Positions 34,541-43,243 of a stretch of 64,000 nt of DNA are shown piece by piece. The position numbers were made by a program, and so were the translations under genes. Source of the stretch: Gemmatimonadota bacterium (GTDB taxonomy: Bacteria; Gemmatimonadota; Gemmatimonadetes; Longimicrobiales; Gaopeijiaceae); contig JBBEBG010000009.1 in NCBI GenBank assembly GCA_040882465.1, positions 85,664 through 149,663 of the forward strand, read 5' to 3'. The notes beneath the pieces were generated by a model. It had not been told where the DNA came from and did no database searches. It saw only the letters and a program-made list of their open reading frames with translations. How positions within the stretch are numbered: the first letter of the stretch is position 1; each line of letters starts with the position of its first letter.

Positions 34541-35926
34541 TTGGCGAAACCCTCCCCCGGACCCGCGGTGGCGCCCGCGCTCCACCGCCACCTCGCGATG
34601 AGGTCGGCGGCGGCGCTCGTCGTCGCGAACATGATCGGTGCCGGTATCTTTACGACCACGGGATTCCAGGCGGCGGACCTCGGCCACCCCGGACTCATCT
34701 TCGTGCTCTGGATCGTCGGGGGCGCCCTCGCCCTTCTCGGCGCCCTCTGCTTCGCCGAGCTCGGCGCGATGATGCCCCATGCGGGCGCCGAGTACGTGTA
34801 CCTGAGGGAGACCTACGGACCGGCGGTCGGATTCATGAGCGCCTTCGTCTCGCTCATCGCCGGGTTTTCCGCGCCGATCGCGGCGGCGGCGAAGGGTTTC
34901 GTCCTTTACCTCGCCCACTTCGTGCCCGCCCTGGGCGACTCCGAGCTCGCGTTGGGCCCCCTCGCCCTGACGGACCTCACCGCCATCGCGATCGTCTGGC
35001 TTCTCGTCGGCGTGCATTTGCGGGCCGTCCGATCGGGGACGGTCTTCAACGACCTCATCACCGTTCTCAAGGTCGCCGGGATCGCGGCGATCATCCTGGG
35101 CGCCTTCGCGGTCGGTTCCGGAGATTTCGCGAACCTGACCACGGTGTCACCGCGGTACGCCGAACTGAGCCGCACGGACACTTTTTCCGCGATGGGGACC
35201 TCTCTCATCTTCGTGATGTTCTGTTATTCCGGGTGGAACGCGGCTGCCTACGTGGCCGGTGAGATGCAGGCACCACAGAGGGACCTTCCCCGCTCCCTCC
35301 TCCTCGGAACGGGTCTCGTCATCCTCCTCTACCTGGGACTGAATGCCGTCTACTTCTATGGTGCGACGGCGGACGAGCTCGCCGGGCAGGTCGAGGTGGG
35401 CCTCGTGGCATCTCGGACGCTGTTCGGAACGTGGGGAGTGTCCTTCGTCACGGTCGTCCTCTGCGCGTCCATCCTGGCCTCCGCTTCCGCCATGACCGTC
35501 GCGGGCCCCCGGGTCTATTATGCGCTTGGGAAGGACTTCCACCCCTTCTCCTTCCTCGCCCGGGTTCGGAGCGGAGGCGCGCCCGCCGTCGCCCTCATCG
35601 CACAGGGCGTGGTAACCTCGATCATCATCATGTCGGGGAGAGTCGATCAGATCCAGCAGTATGCGGGGTTTACGATTTCGCTCTTCGCGAGCCTCGCGGT
35701 CTCCTGTCTCATCGTTCTCCGTTTCCGGCGCCCGGCCGCAGAGCGGCCGTTTCGGGCGTGGGGATATCCGTGGAGCCCGATCCTCTTCCTCGGGGTATCA
35801 AGTTGGATGATGTACTGGGCCTTCCGCGGCCGACCCGTGGAATCGACCCTCTCCTTGTTGACCGTCCTCCTCGGAGGGCTGATTTTCTCCGTCACCGTCG
35901 CTCGGAGAAAGGCTGGGACCAACTGA
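34541..35926 (+). CDS. APC-superfamily amino-acid permease
   Basis: 461 residues with about twelve hydrophobic helices. The diagnostic first-helix motif is VVANMIGAGIFTTTGFQ. PHAGAEYVYLRETYGPAVGF and FVMFCYSGWNAAAYVAGEM follow in the usual places. APC permeases import amino acids with protons or exchange them. The start is TTG at 34541 (GTG at 34568 is an alternative), ten bases after the DUF6351 stop. It may bring in products of the surface hydrolases nearby (inference). Confidence 0.9.
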   Translation: MAKPSPGPAVAPALHRHLAMRSAAALVVANMIGAGIFTTTGFQAADLGHPGLIFVLWIVGGALALLGALCFAELGAMMPHAGAEYVYLRETYGPAVGFMSAFVSLIAGFSAPIAAAAKGFVLYLAHFVPALGDSELALGPLALTDLTAIAIVWLLVGVHLRAVRSGTVFNDLITVLKVAGIAAIILGAFAVGSGDFANLTTVSPRYAELSRTDTFSAMGTSLIFVMFCYSGWNAAAYVAGEMQAPQRDLPRSLLLGTGLVILLYLGLNAVYFYGATADELAGQVEVGLVASRTLFGTWGVSFVTVVLCASILASASAMTVAGPRVYYALGKDFHPFSFLARVRSGGAPAVALIAQGVVTSIIIMSGRVDQIQQYAGFTISLFASLAVSCLIVLRFRRPAAERPFRAWGYPWSPILFLGVSSWMMYWAFRGRPVESTLSLLTVLLGGLIFSVTVARRKAGTN

Positions 35927-35955
35927 AGGCGACCCGACTTCAAAGGAAAGACTCG

Positions 35956-36624
35956 ATGCTTACGCCTCGCAGTCCCTCGATTCTCACGGCCACGATCATG
36001 GGCCTCCTGTTCGTCAGCGCCCTCCCCCTTTCCGCGCAGCTCGGGGGCCGGCCCGCCGAGGAATGGGCAGTCACGCTGGAGAGCGGCCGGCGCCTCGCAA
36101 CCCTCGACATCGAAAATGTCGTCGCGCGCATGATGCTTCAGCCGGGCGATATCGTCGCGGACATCGGCGCGGGAACCGGGATCTTTTCCATCCCGATGGC
36201 GAACGTCGTCGGCCCTTCCGGCGTCGTCTTCGCTCAGGAAGTGGACGCAGACTTTCTCCCCATCATCCAGGAGAAGGCTCGCGCCGAGGGGGTCGCCAAC
36301 GTGCAGGCCGTGCTCGGCGAGTTCGAGGACCCGAAACTCCCGCGGAACGATGTGGACGTAGCCTTTTTCCACGACGTCCTCCATCACATCGAGAAACGCG
36401 CCGAATACATCATGACGCTCGCGGGGTACATGGCGCCCGCGAGCCGCATCGTCGTCGTGGACTACGACCGAAACCTCGACGGAAATCCCCACCAGAGCGA
36501 TCCGACGCTCATGATCTCCCAGGAGGAAGTCACGGCGTGGATGGCCGCGGCGGGCTACCAGCTGGCGGAAGAGTTCGACCTCTTCGAGGAGAAGTTATTC
36601 GCGGTTTATTCGCGGGCGAATTGA
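35956..36624 (+). CDS. Exported class I SAM-type methyltransferase-like protein
   Basis: 222 residues from the ATG at 35956, preceded by AAAGGAAAG. The first ~26 residues form a signal peptide (TATIMGLLFVSALPLSAQ). The fold is a normal Rossmann methyltransferase: VADIGAGTGIFSIPMA is motif I, then VFAQEVDADFLPII, AFFHDVLHHIEKR and RIVVVDYDRN. SAM is not expected in the periplasm, so the enzyme may act there on imported cofactor, stay in the cytoplasm by a retained anchor, or have lost methyl transfer. Such signal-bearing methyltransferases recur in Gemmatimonadota-like and planctomycete-like genomes by my recollection. Last gene of the run from 30938. Confidence 0.78.
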   Translation: MLTPRSPSILTATIMGLLFVSALPLSAQLGGRPAEEWAVTLESGRRLATLDIENVVARMMLQPGDIVADIGAGTGIFSIPMANVVGPSGVVFAQEVDADFLPIIQEKARAEGVANVQAVLGEFEDPKLPRNDVDVAFFHDVLHHIEKRAEYIMTLAGYMAPASRIVVVDYDRNLDGNPHQSDPTLMISQEEVTAWMAAAGYQLAEEFDLFEEKLFAVYSRAN

Positions 36625-36941
36625 CCGACGTCGGCACCTCATTTGCAAGCATGTGGAGGGACATTCCCGATTCGCATGTTGCGTGAAGGAGGGCGCATGA
36701 CTCGACCGCCGGATTCCTTCAGGTCGGCTTCGTTCTGTCGACGCGTGGCTTTATTGGCCTCGCCTGGGTCGGTTCGCTCGTGCCGGGGGCGCGGCCCGCT
36801 TAGGCTCAGCCGCTCTCCCTCATAGCGGGCACAGTCGGAGGGTAGGACGGTGTGCGGGGGGGGCGACCCAGAATTCGGGTCCGGCGAGGCCGTCGGGCGA
36901 GGTCCCCGGGGGGGCGCCGTCAGCCCCGGCGGTTCACCAAC
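36625..36941. other. Gene-free region, no supported content
   Basis: About 317 bases between the exported methyltransferase and the convergent desaturase gene. A small frame from 36697, after GGAGGG, encodes 42 Arg/Ser-rich residues without a recognised motif and is not called. A GC-rich, G-run-bearing tail lies at 36850-36930. Confidence 0.5.
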
Positions 36942-37967
36942 TCAACTGGCCGCGGTCCTCGCTCTTAATTCGCGGAATCCGATGAGCCGGCTGGCTTCCG
37001 CATCCCACAAGTGCAGCCGTGTCAGCTTCCAGCTCGTCATGACGGTGACCTTCGTCGCGGCTTCGAGCTCGGGAGTCGCGTCGAGGCACTCTTGGAGCCT
37101 GTAATTCGGGATCCGTGGGCTCAGGTGGTGCAGGTGGTGAAGGCCGATGCTCGCGGTGATCCATCGGAGCGGAGCGGAAAGGACCAGGTGCGAGCTCCCT
37201 TTCAGCGCCGCGTCGTAAAAATCCCACTCGGGCTTCCTCTCCCAGTAGGTGTTTTCGAATTGGTGCTGCACGTAAAAGAGCCAGACCCCGGCCGAACAGG
37301 TCATGACGATGATCGGCACCTGGATGAGGAGGAAGCTCTGCCACCCCACCAGGGCCACGGCAAAGGCCACGACCGCGGCGATGGAGAGGTTCGTGAGCCA
37401 GATGCTCCGCCATGCCCGCGTCCAATCCTTCGGCACCTCCCGGGGATAACGCTGTTTGATGACGAAGTGCCAGAGAGCACCCACGCCGAAAAGCACCAGG
37501 GGACTCCGATAGATGCGGTAGGCGAGGCGCCCGGACGGGGGTCGCGCCAGGTATTCCTCCACCGTGAGCGTGACCACGTCTCCGAATCCCCGGAGATCGA
37601 GATCGCCGGAGTGCGCGTGATGGAAGGCGTGCGTCCTCCGCCAATAGTCGTACGGGAGGAGGGTGAGGACTCCGATCCAGTGTCCAACGATCGAAGCGGC
37701 GCGACGCGACCGAAAAAACGACCCGTGCCCGCAGTCGTGCTGTATCATGAAGAGCCGCAGAAGGAATCCGGAAGCCGGAATCGCTAAGAGAAGGGTCAGC
37801 CAGTAGCTGACCTCGAGACTCCGGAGCATTGCGTACCAGAACCCGAAGAAGCCGGCCGCGCTGACCGAGAGCTGAGTCACGCTCCGCTTGAGCTCGGGTC
37901 CCTGGAAGGGAGCGAGCATCGCATTGATCTGCGCGACGCGCGTCCGTTCGGGCGAGAGCTCGTTCAA
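36942..37967 (-). CDS. Membrane fatty acid desaturase
   Basis: 341 residues, about four helices in two pairs. The three histidine boxes of the di-iron desaturase/hydroxylase superfamily are complete: HDCGHGSF, RTHAFHHAHSG and LHHLHHLSP. QFENTYWE also fits the family. These enzymes insert double bonds into acyl chains of phospholipids, using oxygen and a ferredoxin or cytochrome b5-type donor. The neighbouring cold shock protein gene upstream fits adjustment of membrane fluidity in the cold, but a terminator separates the two. Confidence 0.93.
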   Translation of the reverse strand: MNELSPERTRVAQINAMLAPFQGPELKRSVTQLSVSAAGFFGFWYAMLRSLEVSYWLTLLLAIPASGFLLRLFMIQHDCGHGSFFRSRRAASIVGHWIGVLTLLPYDYWRRTHAFHHAHSGDLDLRGFGDVVTLTVEEYLARPPSGRLAYRIYRSPLVLFGVGALWHFVIKQRYPREVPKDWTRAWRSIWLTNLSIAAVVAFAVALVGWQSFLLIQVPIIVMTCSAGVWLFYVQHQFENTYWERKPEWDFYDAALKGSSHLVLSAPLRWITASIGLHHLHHLSPRIPNYRLQECLDATPELEAATKVTVMTSWKLTRLHLWDAEASRLIGFRELRARTAAS

Positions 37968-38000
37968 ATCAGAGTGCCCATGCGGGGGCGGGACCTCGAC

Positions 38001-38050
38001 GCCCGTTAAAAAACAACGGGCCGCCCCGAGTAATAACTCGGGACGGCCCG
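38001..38050 (-). terminator. Rho-independent terminator of the cold shock gene
   Basis: Read on the minus strand, a 14-base stem (38037-38050 with 38017-38030, one G-U pair) with a six-base loop is followed by GUU and a run of six U's (38008-38013). It separates the cold shock gene from the desaturase gene downstream. Confidence 0.92.
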
Positions 38051-38076
38051 CTGCGTGCGGTGGATTCGACGGTCAC

Positions 38077-38283
38077 TCAGACCGGAACCACATTCTCGGC
38101 CGCCGGGCCCTTCTGGCCCTGCACGACGTCGAACTCGACCGTGGCGCCCTCGGCAAGGGTCTTGAAGCCCTGTGCCTGAATCGCGCTGTGATGGACGAAA
38201 CAATCCTTGCTCCCGTCCTCAGGGGTGATGAAACCGAACCCCTTCTGGTCGTTGAACCACTTTACTTTTCCCCTGGTACGCAT
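38077..38283 (-). CDS. cspA: Cold shock protein, CspA family
   Basis: 68 residues, one cold shock domain. RNP1 is KGFGFITPE and RNP2 is CFVHHSAI, with the N-terminal GKVKWFNDQ. Such proteins bind single-stranded RNA and DNA and melt RNA structure. The ATG at 38283 is preceded by GGAGCG. About 300 bases without a gene precede it, long enough for the long untranslated leader common to cold shock mRNAs. Confidence 0.97.
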   Translation of the reverse strand: MRTRGKVKWFNDQKGFGFITPEDGSKDCFVHHSAIQAQGFKTLAEGATVEFDVVQGQKGPAAENVVPV

Positions 38284-38585
38284 CGATCGCGCTCCTAGGT
38301 TGGTGAGTCGGAGTGACGATGATACGTACGTCCCGACTACTCGATGTGCGCGGAATCCCCGCGCGGTGCGTGACCACTCTGGCCACAATTCAAAAGTGAC
38401 GGCCACTCTCGAAGGGACCGTCACCCTATCAAAGACTTGGCACCCCGATCCATACGGGGCTAACGGGTCAGAATCGCGGTTTCCGTTGGAAAAGTCAACA
38501 CTTTCTTGGGCCGCCACCCGCTTGCCGCTCCGGGTGGGAGACGCCACCTTGCCCCACTTCGTCCCCCCTGTTTGGAGACCGCGCA
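38284..38585. promoter_or_regulatory. Divergent region between cspA and the M14 genes
   Basis: 302 bases holding the leader of the cold shock gene and the promoter of the M14 pair. One inverted repeat is clear: GTGACGG (38396-38402) with CCGTCAC (38418-38424). No confident -35/-10 pair was found by eye in either direction. Confidence 0.4.
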
Positions 38586-40424
38586 ATGCTGGAGCCACGC
38601 TGGAATCGCGGATCCCTCGAGGTCGCGGCCGCGGTCGTGATCCTCGCGGCCTGCGCCCTTCCCCTCCCCGCGGCGGCACAGGCGCCGGCGTACCTCCCCT
38701 TCGCGGCCCTCACGGATGAGCTCGAAGAGCTCGTGGATGCGTCGAATCGGGCCTCGATACGTTCCCTCGGCCTCTCGGGTGGCGGGCGGGAGATCTGGCT
38801 CGTCGAAGTCCTGGGACCGGGAGCGGCGCCGGCGGCAGAGCGCCCTGGGATCCTCGTGGTCGCGAACCTCGAAGCCGACCACCTGATCGGGAGCCAGCTC
38901 GCCCTGGAGATCCTGCGCGACCTCGTCGAGGGCGACGGAAGTGACGCCGGGGCGCTGACGGACCGGGTCGTTTATCTCGTGCCCCGCCTCAATCCGGACG
39001 GGGCCGAGGGGATGTTCGGGTCGGTCCTCGCGGACGGGAGCGGGAACCGCCGCCCCTTCGACGACGACAACGATGGCCGCACGGACGAGGATCCCCCCGG
39101 GGATCTGAACGGGGATGGCCTCATCACCCTGATGCGCGTCCCCGATCCGCTCGGGGCATACGTGGTCCACGAGGACGACCCCCGGCTCGTGCAGGAAGCG
39201 GATCCCGCGGCGGGGAGGGCGGGAACGCTCACCCTCTATTGGGAGGGGGCGGACACCGATGGGGATGGGTTCCTGAATGAGGACGGCGTGGGCGGTGTGG
39301 ATCTCAACCGGAATTTCCAACATGTGTACCCGTATTATGAACGGGATGCCGGCCCTCATATGGTGAGCGAACCCGAGTCGCGCGCTCTGATTGACTTCGT
39401 GATCGCGCACCGGAACATCGCGGCGATCCTCACCTTCGGGCACTCGGACAACCTCGTGTCACCGGTGCGGGACAACGGGGGGCTCGCCCCCGCCACCGTC
39501 CCCGATCTTCCCGCCTTCGCCCAGGCCTCTCTCGACGAGATCTTCAACACAGGCATTTTCGGCGCCGGAACGGCGAGCGGCGGTATCCAGCTCCGCGGCA
39601 CCCAGGTCGGCGCCGACAACAACCCCGAGTCCGGCCGCCGTCCCGAGACCGAGGTGCATGACGACGACATCCCTTACTTCACCGAGGTTTCGGAGCTGTA
39701 CCGGGAAGTGACCGGGATCGAACGGGTGAGCCTGAATCGCGAACCCGAGGGCGCCTTTTTCCAATACGGCTATTTCCACTTCGGGGTCCCCTCGTTCACG
39801 ACGCAGGGGTGGGCGCTTTCCGAACCCGAAGAAGACGTAGAAGAAGCGGACCAAGAGGAGGAGGAAGCGGGCGCGCCGGGCTTCGAAGGTGAGGCGCTCA
39901 GGGCACTCGAAGCGCTCGGCGTGGATGCGTTCGTGGACTGGGCCCCCTTCGACCACCCCGAATTCGGCCCGGTCGAGATCGGAGGGTTCCGGCCATACGC
40001 GCTCACGAATCCTCCGGCGGACCAGATTCCCGCGCTCGGCGATTCGCATGGAGCTTTCCTTCTCCGGCTCGCGGAGCTGCTCCCCCGGATCGCCATCGTC
40101 GAGACCGAGGTCGAAAGCCATGGCGGCGGCCTCTTCACCATCTCCGCCGAGGTCGCGAACGAGGGCTTTTTCCCGACCGCGCTTCGCCACGGCGTCGTCG
40201 CGGGGTCGGTGGACCCCGTCACCGTCCAGATCGAGGTCCCTTTGGAGGACCTCGTGACGGGGGACCAGAAGTCGAGCCAGATCCCGACGCTCGCGGGGTC
40301 GGGGACCCGCCAGCGCTTCGAGTGGGTGATTCGGGGAACTCCCGGCGAGTCCATTGAGATTCGGGCACGGGCGCAGAAGGGAGGCACTGACACGGTGACC
40401 GTACTGCTCGGAGGCGACGAATGA
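38586..40424 (+). CDS. M14 carboxypeptidase-like exported protein with altered zinc site (probable pseudo-peptidase)
   Basis: 612 residues with a signal peptide ([16 protein letters not shown]). The fold follows its neighbour at 40421: [11 protein letters not shown], acidic repeats [20 protein letters not shown] that may bind calcium, and [12 protein letters not shown]. The zinc motif is changed. The neighbour has ANVHGNE (His-x-x-Glu), while this protein has ANLEADH, with Glu and His exchanged. The third ligand region is FGHSDN rather than SFHNSG, and the catalytic Glu region reads FTTQGW instead of FSNELW. Classic M14 peptidase activity is therefore unlikely. Its stop overlaps the next ATG by four bases, so the two proteins are made together. 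An acidic loop ([15 protein letters not shown]) precedes the C-terminal domain. Confidence 0.8.
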   Translation: MLEPRWNRGSLEVAAAVVILAACALPLPAAAQAPAYLPFAALTDELEELVDASNRASIRSLGLSGGGREIWLVEVLGPGAAPAAERPGILVVANLEADHLIGSQLALEILRDLVEGDGSDAGALTDRVVYLVPRLNPDGAEGMFGSVLADGSGNRRPFDDDNDGRTDEDPPGDLNGDGLITLMRVPDPLGAYVVHEDDPRLVQEADPAAGRAGTLTLYWEGADTDGDGFLNEDGVGGVDLNRNFQHVYPYYERDAGPHMVSEPESRALIDFVIAHRNIAAILTFGHSDNLVSPVRDNGGLAPATVPDLPAFAQASLDEIFNTGIFGAGTASGGIQLRGTQVGADNNPESGRRPETEVHDDDIPYFTEVSELYREVTGIERVSLNREPEGAFFQYGYFHFGVPSFTTQGWALSEPEEDVEEADQEEEEAGAPGFEGEALRALEALGVDAFVDWAPFDHPEFGPVEIGGFRPYALTNPPADQIPALGDSHGAFLLRLAELLPRIAIVETEVESHGGGLFTISAEVANEGFFPTALRHGVVAGSVDPVTVQIEVPLEDLVTGDQKSSQIPTLAGSGTRQRFEWVIRGTPGESIEIRARAQKGGTDTVTVLLGGDE

Positions 40425-42205
40425 AGACGGCCTTCTCTCGGCTCGCGGGTAGTTCCCGCAGCCTCCTCGCGGCGGCACTCCTCCTTCCCGCCCTCGCGGC
40501 GCCTGCAGTCGGCCAGCTGAGGGGCTCCGATCCCCCGCACACCCTCCCGCTGACCTGGGACCGGTGGCTCGATCATGACGAAATCGGCGAGCGCCTCCAA
40601 CTGATGGAGGAGACCTGGCCCGAATTCCTTTCGCTCCAGTCGGCCGGGATGAGTCACGGTGGACGCGAAATGTGGCTCATGACGATCAACAACCCTGAGA
40701 CGGGCCCCGAGGAAGACAAGACAGCGATGTTCATCGAGGCCAACGTCCACGGGAACGAGATCCAGGGGGCCGAGGTCATCCTATACACGATCTGGTACCT
40801 GATGGAAAACTACGGCCGGATCGCGGACGTGACCCGCCTCGTGGACGAGCGGGTCTTTTACATGGTCCCGAGCGTGAACCCCGACGGGCGAGACTACTTC
40901 CTCGACGGGACTGGAGCCGGAGCGCGCACGGGACACGTCCCCGTGGACAGCGACGGAGACGGACTCTTCGACGAGGATGGCCCGAACGACCTGAACGGAA
41001 ACGGGGTCATCGAGCAGATGCGCAAGTACGTCCCGGGGGAAGGGACGCACCGGCTGGGCGCGGTCGATCCGCGGATCCTGGAGCAGGTCGCGCCCTGGGA
41101 GCGGGGCGACTGGGTCCTCCTCGGATCCGAGGGCCTGGACGACGATGGGGACGGACGCGTGAACGAGGACCCGATCGGCGGCTACGACCCAAACCGGAAC
41201 TACGCCTCGGACTGGCAGCCGAACTACGTCCAGGGCGGCTCGATGGACTACCCCTTCCAGCTTCCCGAGGCGCGGGCGCTGAACGACTTCATGATGGCGC
41301 GCCCGAACATCGCCGGCTTCCAGTCCTTCCATAACTCGGGCGGGATGATCCTTCGCGGGCCCGGCGCCGCCTGGGCGGGCGAGTATCCGGCGCAGGACGT
41401 CCGGGTTTACGACGAGCTGGGAGAATGGGGGGAGCGGATGCTTCCCTACTACGACTACCTCGTGGTCTGGCGCGGCCTCTACACGGTCCATGGGGGGTCC
41501 ATAGACTGGACCAACGACGGGCTCGGGATCGTCTCCTTCTCGAACGAGCTCTGGAACGGCGGGCAGTACTTCAACTCGCCCCTCCTCCAGGCGCAGCAGG
41601 AAGACTCCGACAGCCCGATCGCAGGGCAGCCCGGGCGCTTCTTCTTCAACGACTTCCTCGAGATGGGAGACACGTTCGTCGAGTGGACTCCCTTCGACCA
41701 CCCGGACTACGGCCCGGTCGAATTGGGGGGGTGGGGAAAACTCGAAGGACGTGTGAACCCGCGATTCATGAGCATGGAGCTTTTCCACCGGAACATGGCC
41801 TTCACCCTCTACCACGCGGACCAGATGCCCCTGATGCAGGCGGGGGAGACCTCCGTGGAATCGCTCGGCGGCGGGGTCCATCGGGTGCGGGTCGAATTCC
41901 GGAACGATCGCCTCATCCCGACCGTCACCGTGCGGGCGCGGCAGAACCGGGTGGTCCGCCCCGACATCGTCACGGTGGATGGGAACGTGGACGTCATCGC
42001 GGCGGGGTGGGTGACCAACCTCTACCGAACCGAGCCGCTGCAGCGCATTGATCAGGAGGAGCTGGACCGGATCCTCGTGCGGACCGGGGCGCCGGGACGG
42101 ACCACGCGGACGATCGAGTACCTCGTGCGTGGCTCCGGCCCGATGACGATCGAGTATTCGGCGGTGAAGGGGGGGACGGTGAGCTCGACGGTGGTGCTCC
42201 CGTAG
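40421..42205 (+). CDS. M14 family zinc carboxypeptidase, exported
   Basis: 594 residues with a signal peptide (SLLAAALLLPALAAPAVGQ). Zinc ligands appear as HGNE in EANVHGNEIQGAE and the later His in FQSFHNSGG; substrate-binding residues are in DPNRNYASDW; a candidate catalytic Glu is in IVSFSNELWNGG. Acidic repeats (DSDGDGLFDEDGPNDLNGNG) may bind calcium. The C-terminal ~130 residues form a beta-rich domain ending VKGGTVSSTVVLP. The enzyme would trim C-terminal residues of peptides in the periplasm or outside. It is translated with the altered paralogue just upstream (ATGA overlap). Its last 189 bases are repeated in a broken copy at 47657. Confidence 0.9.
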   Translation: MKTAFSRLAGSSRSLLAAALLLPALAAPAVGQLRGSDPPHTLPLTWDRWLDHDEIGERLQLMEETWPEFLSLQSAGMSHGGREMWLMTINNPETGPEEDKTAMFIEANVHGNEIQGAEVILYTIWYLMENYGRIADVTRLVDERVFYMVPSVNPDGRDYFLDGTGAGARTGHVPVDSDGDGLFDEDGPNDLNGNGVIEQMRKYVPGEGTHRLGAVDPRILEQVAPWERGDWVLLGSEGLDDDGDGRVNEDPIGGYDPNRNYASDWQPNYVQGGSMDYPFQLPEARALNDFMMARPNIAGFQSFHNSGGMILRGPGAAWAGEYPAQDVRVYDELGEWGERMLPYYDYLVVWRGLYTVHGGSIDWTNDGLGIVSFSNELWNGGQYFNSPLLQAQQEDSDSPIAGQPGRFFFNDFLEMGDTFVEWTPFDHPDYGPVELGGWGKLEGRVNPRFMSMELFHRNMAFTLYHADQMPLMQAGETSVESLGGGVHRVRVEFRNDRLIPTVTVRARQNRVVRPDIVTVDGNVDVIAAGWVTNLYRTEPLQRIDQEELDRILVRTGAPGRTTRTIEYLVRGSGPMTIEYSAVKGGTVSSTVVLP

Positions 42206-42359
42206 AGACCCGGTAAGGAAGCAAACGTCCGGCGTCCAAGGGTCGCACAGGTGGTTGAAAACATAGGTTTGTGGAACGCGACTTCGCAAGCCTCAGAAGG
42301 GCTTGGGGAGACGCTCGGTGGCTCGAGAGCGGGACGGTGAGCGCGACGGCGCGGCTTCC

Positions 42360-42770
42360 CTAGTCCAGTCCCAGCTCCCCAGCGAGCTCCCCGAGCCGAT
42401 CGTCGAAGGTCGCAAACCTGACGGAATGTCCCGTCCACTCGCGGAGGAGGAGGGCGGTGCAGGCGTGCACCGCGTCGAGGGCTCGGCATTTTGCGAAGCG
42501 GCGGTCCGATCGCACCCGAAGCGCCACGTCCGTGAGGGAGTCCACAAGCGAAACGTCGCTCAGGTCGGCATCGAATCGGGCGAGACACCGGTCACGCACC
42601 CGACCTTGCATTGGCTCGTGAAGCGCTCTTCGGAGGACGATCGGTACCTCTACCGCCATGAGGAAGGAAGAGATCTTGGGCTCCGGCTCGTCGAGGATCG
42701 CGCGCGCCTCCTTCGCCCGCGCACCGTCGAGATAGAGCTCGATGAGAATCGATGAGTCGAGGTAGATCAC
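42360..42770 (-). CDS. vapC: VapC-type PIN-domain ribonuclease toxin
   Basis: 136 residues with the PIN acidic residues Asp5 (MIYLDSSILIEL), Glu41 (MAVEVPIVL), Asp99 (RALDAVH) and Asp123 (ATFDDRLGEL). PIN toxins cut RNA, often tRNA, when freed from the antitoxin. The GTG start at 42770 overlaps the stop of the antitoxin gene by four bases (GTGA). The 3' end is convergent with the M14 gene. Confidence 0.92.
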   Translation of the reverse strand: MIYLDSSILIELYLDGARAKEARAILDEPEPKISSFLMAVEVPIVLRRALHEPMQGRVRDRCLARFDADLSDVSLVDSLTDVALRVRSDRRFAKCRALDAVHACTALLLREWTGHSVRFATFDDRLGELAGELGLD

Positions 42771-43075
42771 GCGTCGGAGCGCTCCGCCCTCGTGGCGTCT
42801 AACAAGGCCCCCGTGTCGATCCCACGCGGAACCCCTTCGACGGCCGCCGACCCCGGGCTCGGGACGCGACCTGCGGCAAGCCTGATCTTGCCCGCCGCAG
42901 CCAGCCTCCGGAGGGCATCTTCTTCCTCGAGTGGAGGCGGCGCGAAGGCAGGCGGAGGCCCCAGTTGAGCCACGACGCGTCCGTGATCGGTGACGAGCAC
43001 GACCTCCCCGGCCGCTACGATCCGGAGGAATTCGGAGAGGCGATTCTTCATCTCTCGGATACCGACGGTCCTCAT
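42767..43075 (-). CDS. Antitoxin of the Phd/YefM or VapB type
   Basis: 102 residues from the ATG at 43075. The N-terminal VGIREMKNRLSEFLRIVAAG and EVVLVTDHGRVVAQL are typical of the Phd/YefM DNA-binding fold. The proline-rich middle (PPPAFAPPPLEEED) and the C-terminal tail would wrap the toxin. A much longer open frame runs upstream to 45655, but it is antisense to the M1 and DUF5916 genes and is not part of this gene. A palindromic operator sits directly upstream. Confidence 0.9.
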   Translation of the reverse strand: MRTVGIREMKNRLSEFLRIVAAGEVVLVTDHGRVVAQLGPPPAFAPPPLEEEDALRRLAAAGKIRLAAGRVPSPGSAAVEGVPRGIDTGALLDATRAERSDA

Positions 43076-43081
43076 GCCGAT

Positions 43082-43104
43082 AATGTAGCCACTGAGGCTA
43101 CATT
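43082..43104 (-). promoter_or_regulatory. Palindromic operator of the toxin-antitoxin operon
   Basis: AATGTAGCC (43082-43090) and GGCTACATT (43096-43104) form a perfect inverted repeat with a five-base spacer, ending seven bases before the antitoxin ATG. Read on the minus strand, the distal arm gives a TACATT-like -10 box, so the transcript could be nearly leaderless and repressed by the antitoxin complex. Confidence 0.75.
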
Positions 43105-43243
43105 TTGACAGAAGCATGGCGTCCTCGTCGTTCCCGGAGGACGACCCGGATCGGGTGCACCGCGCAAGTTGCCCGTGCCCGCAGCCTCGAGGCCCCCGTC
43201 GCCGACCGGAGCGTCCAACCCTTCCCGGTGTATCGCGTTGACC

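Noticed and set aside
36697..36825. Small frame after GGAGGG in the gap before the desaturase
   Set aside because: Arg/Ser-rich, 42 codons, no motif, and no homology could be argued.
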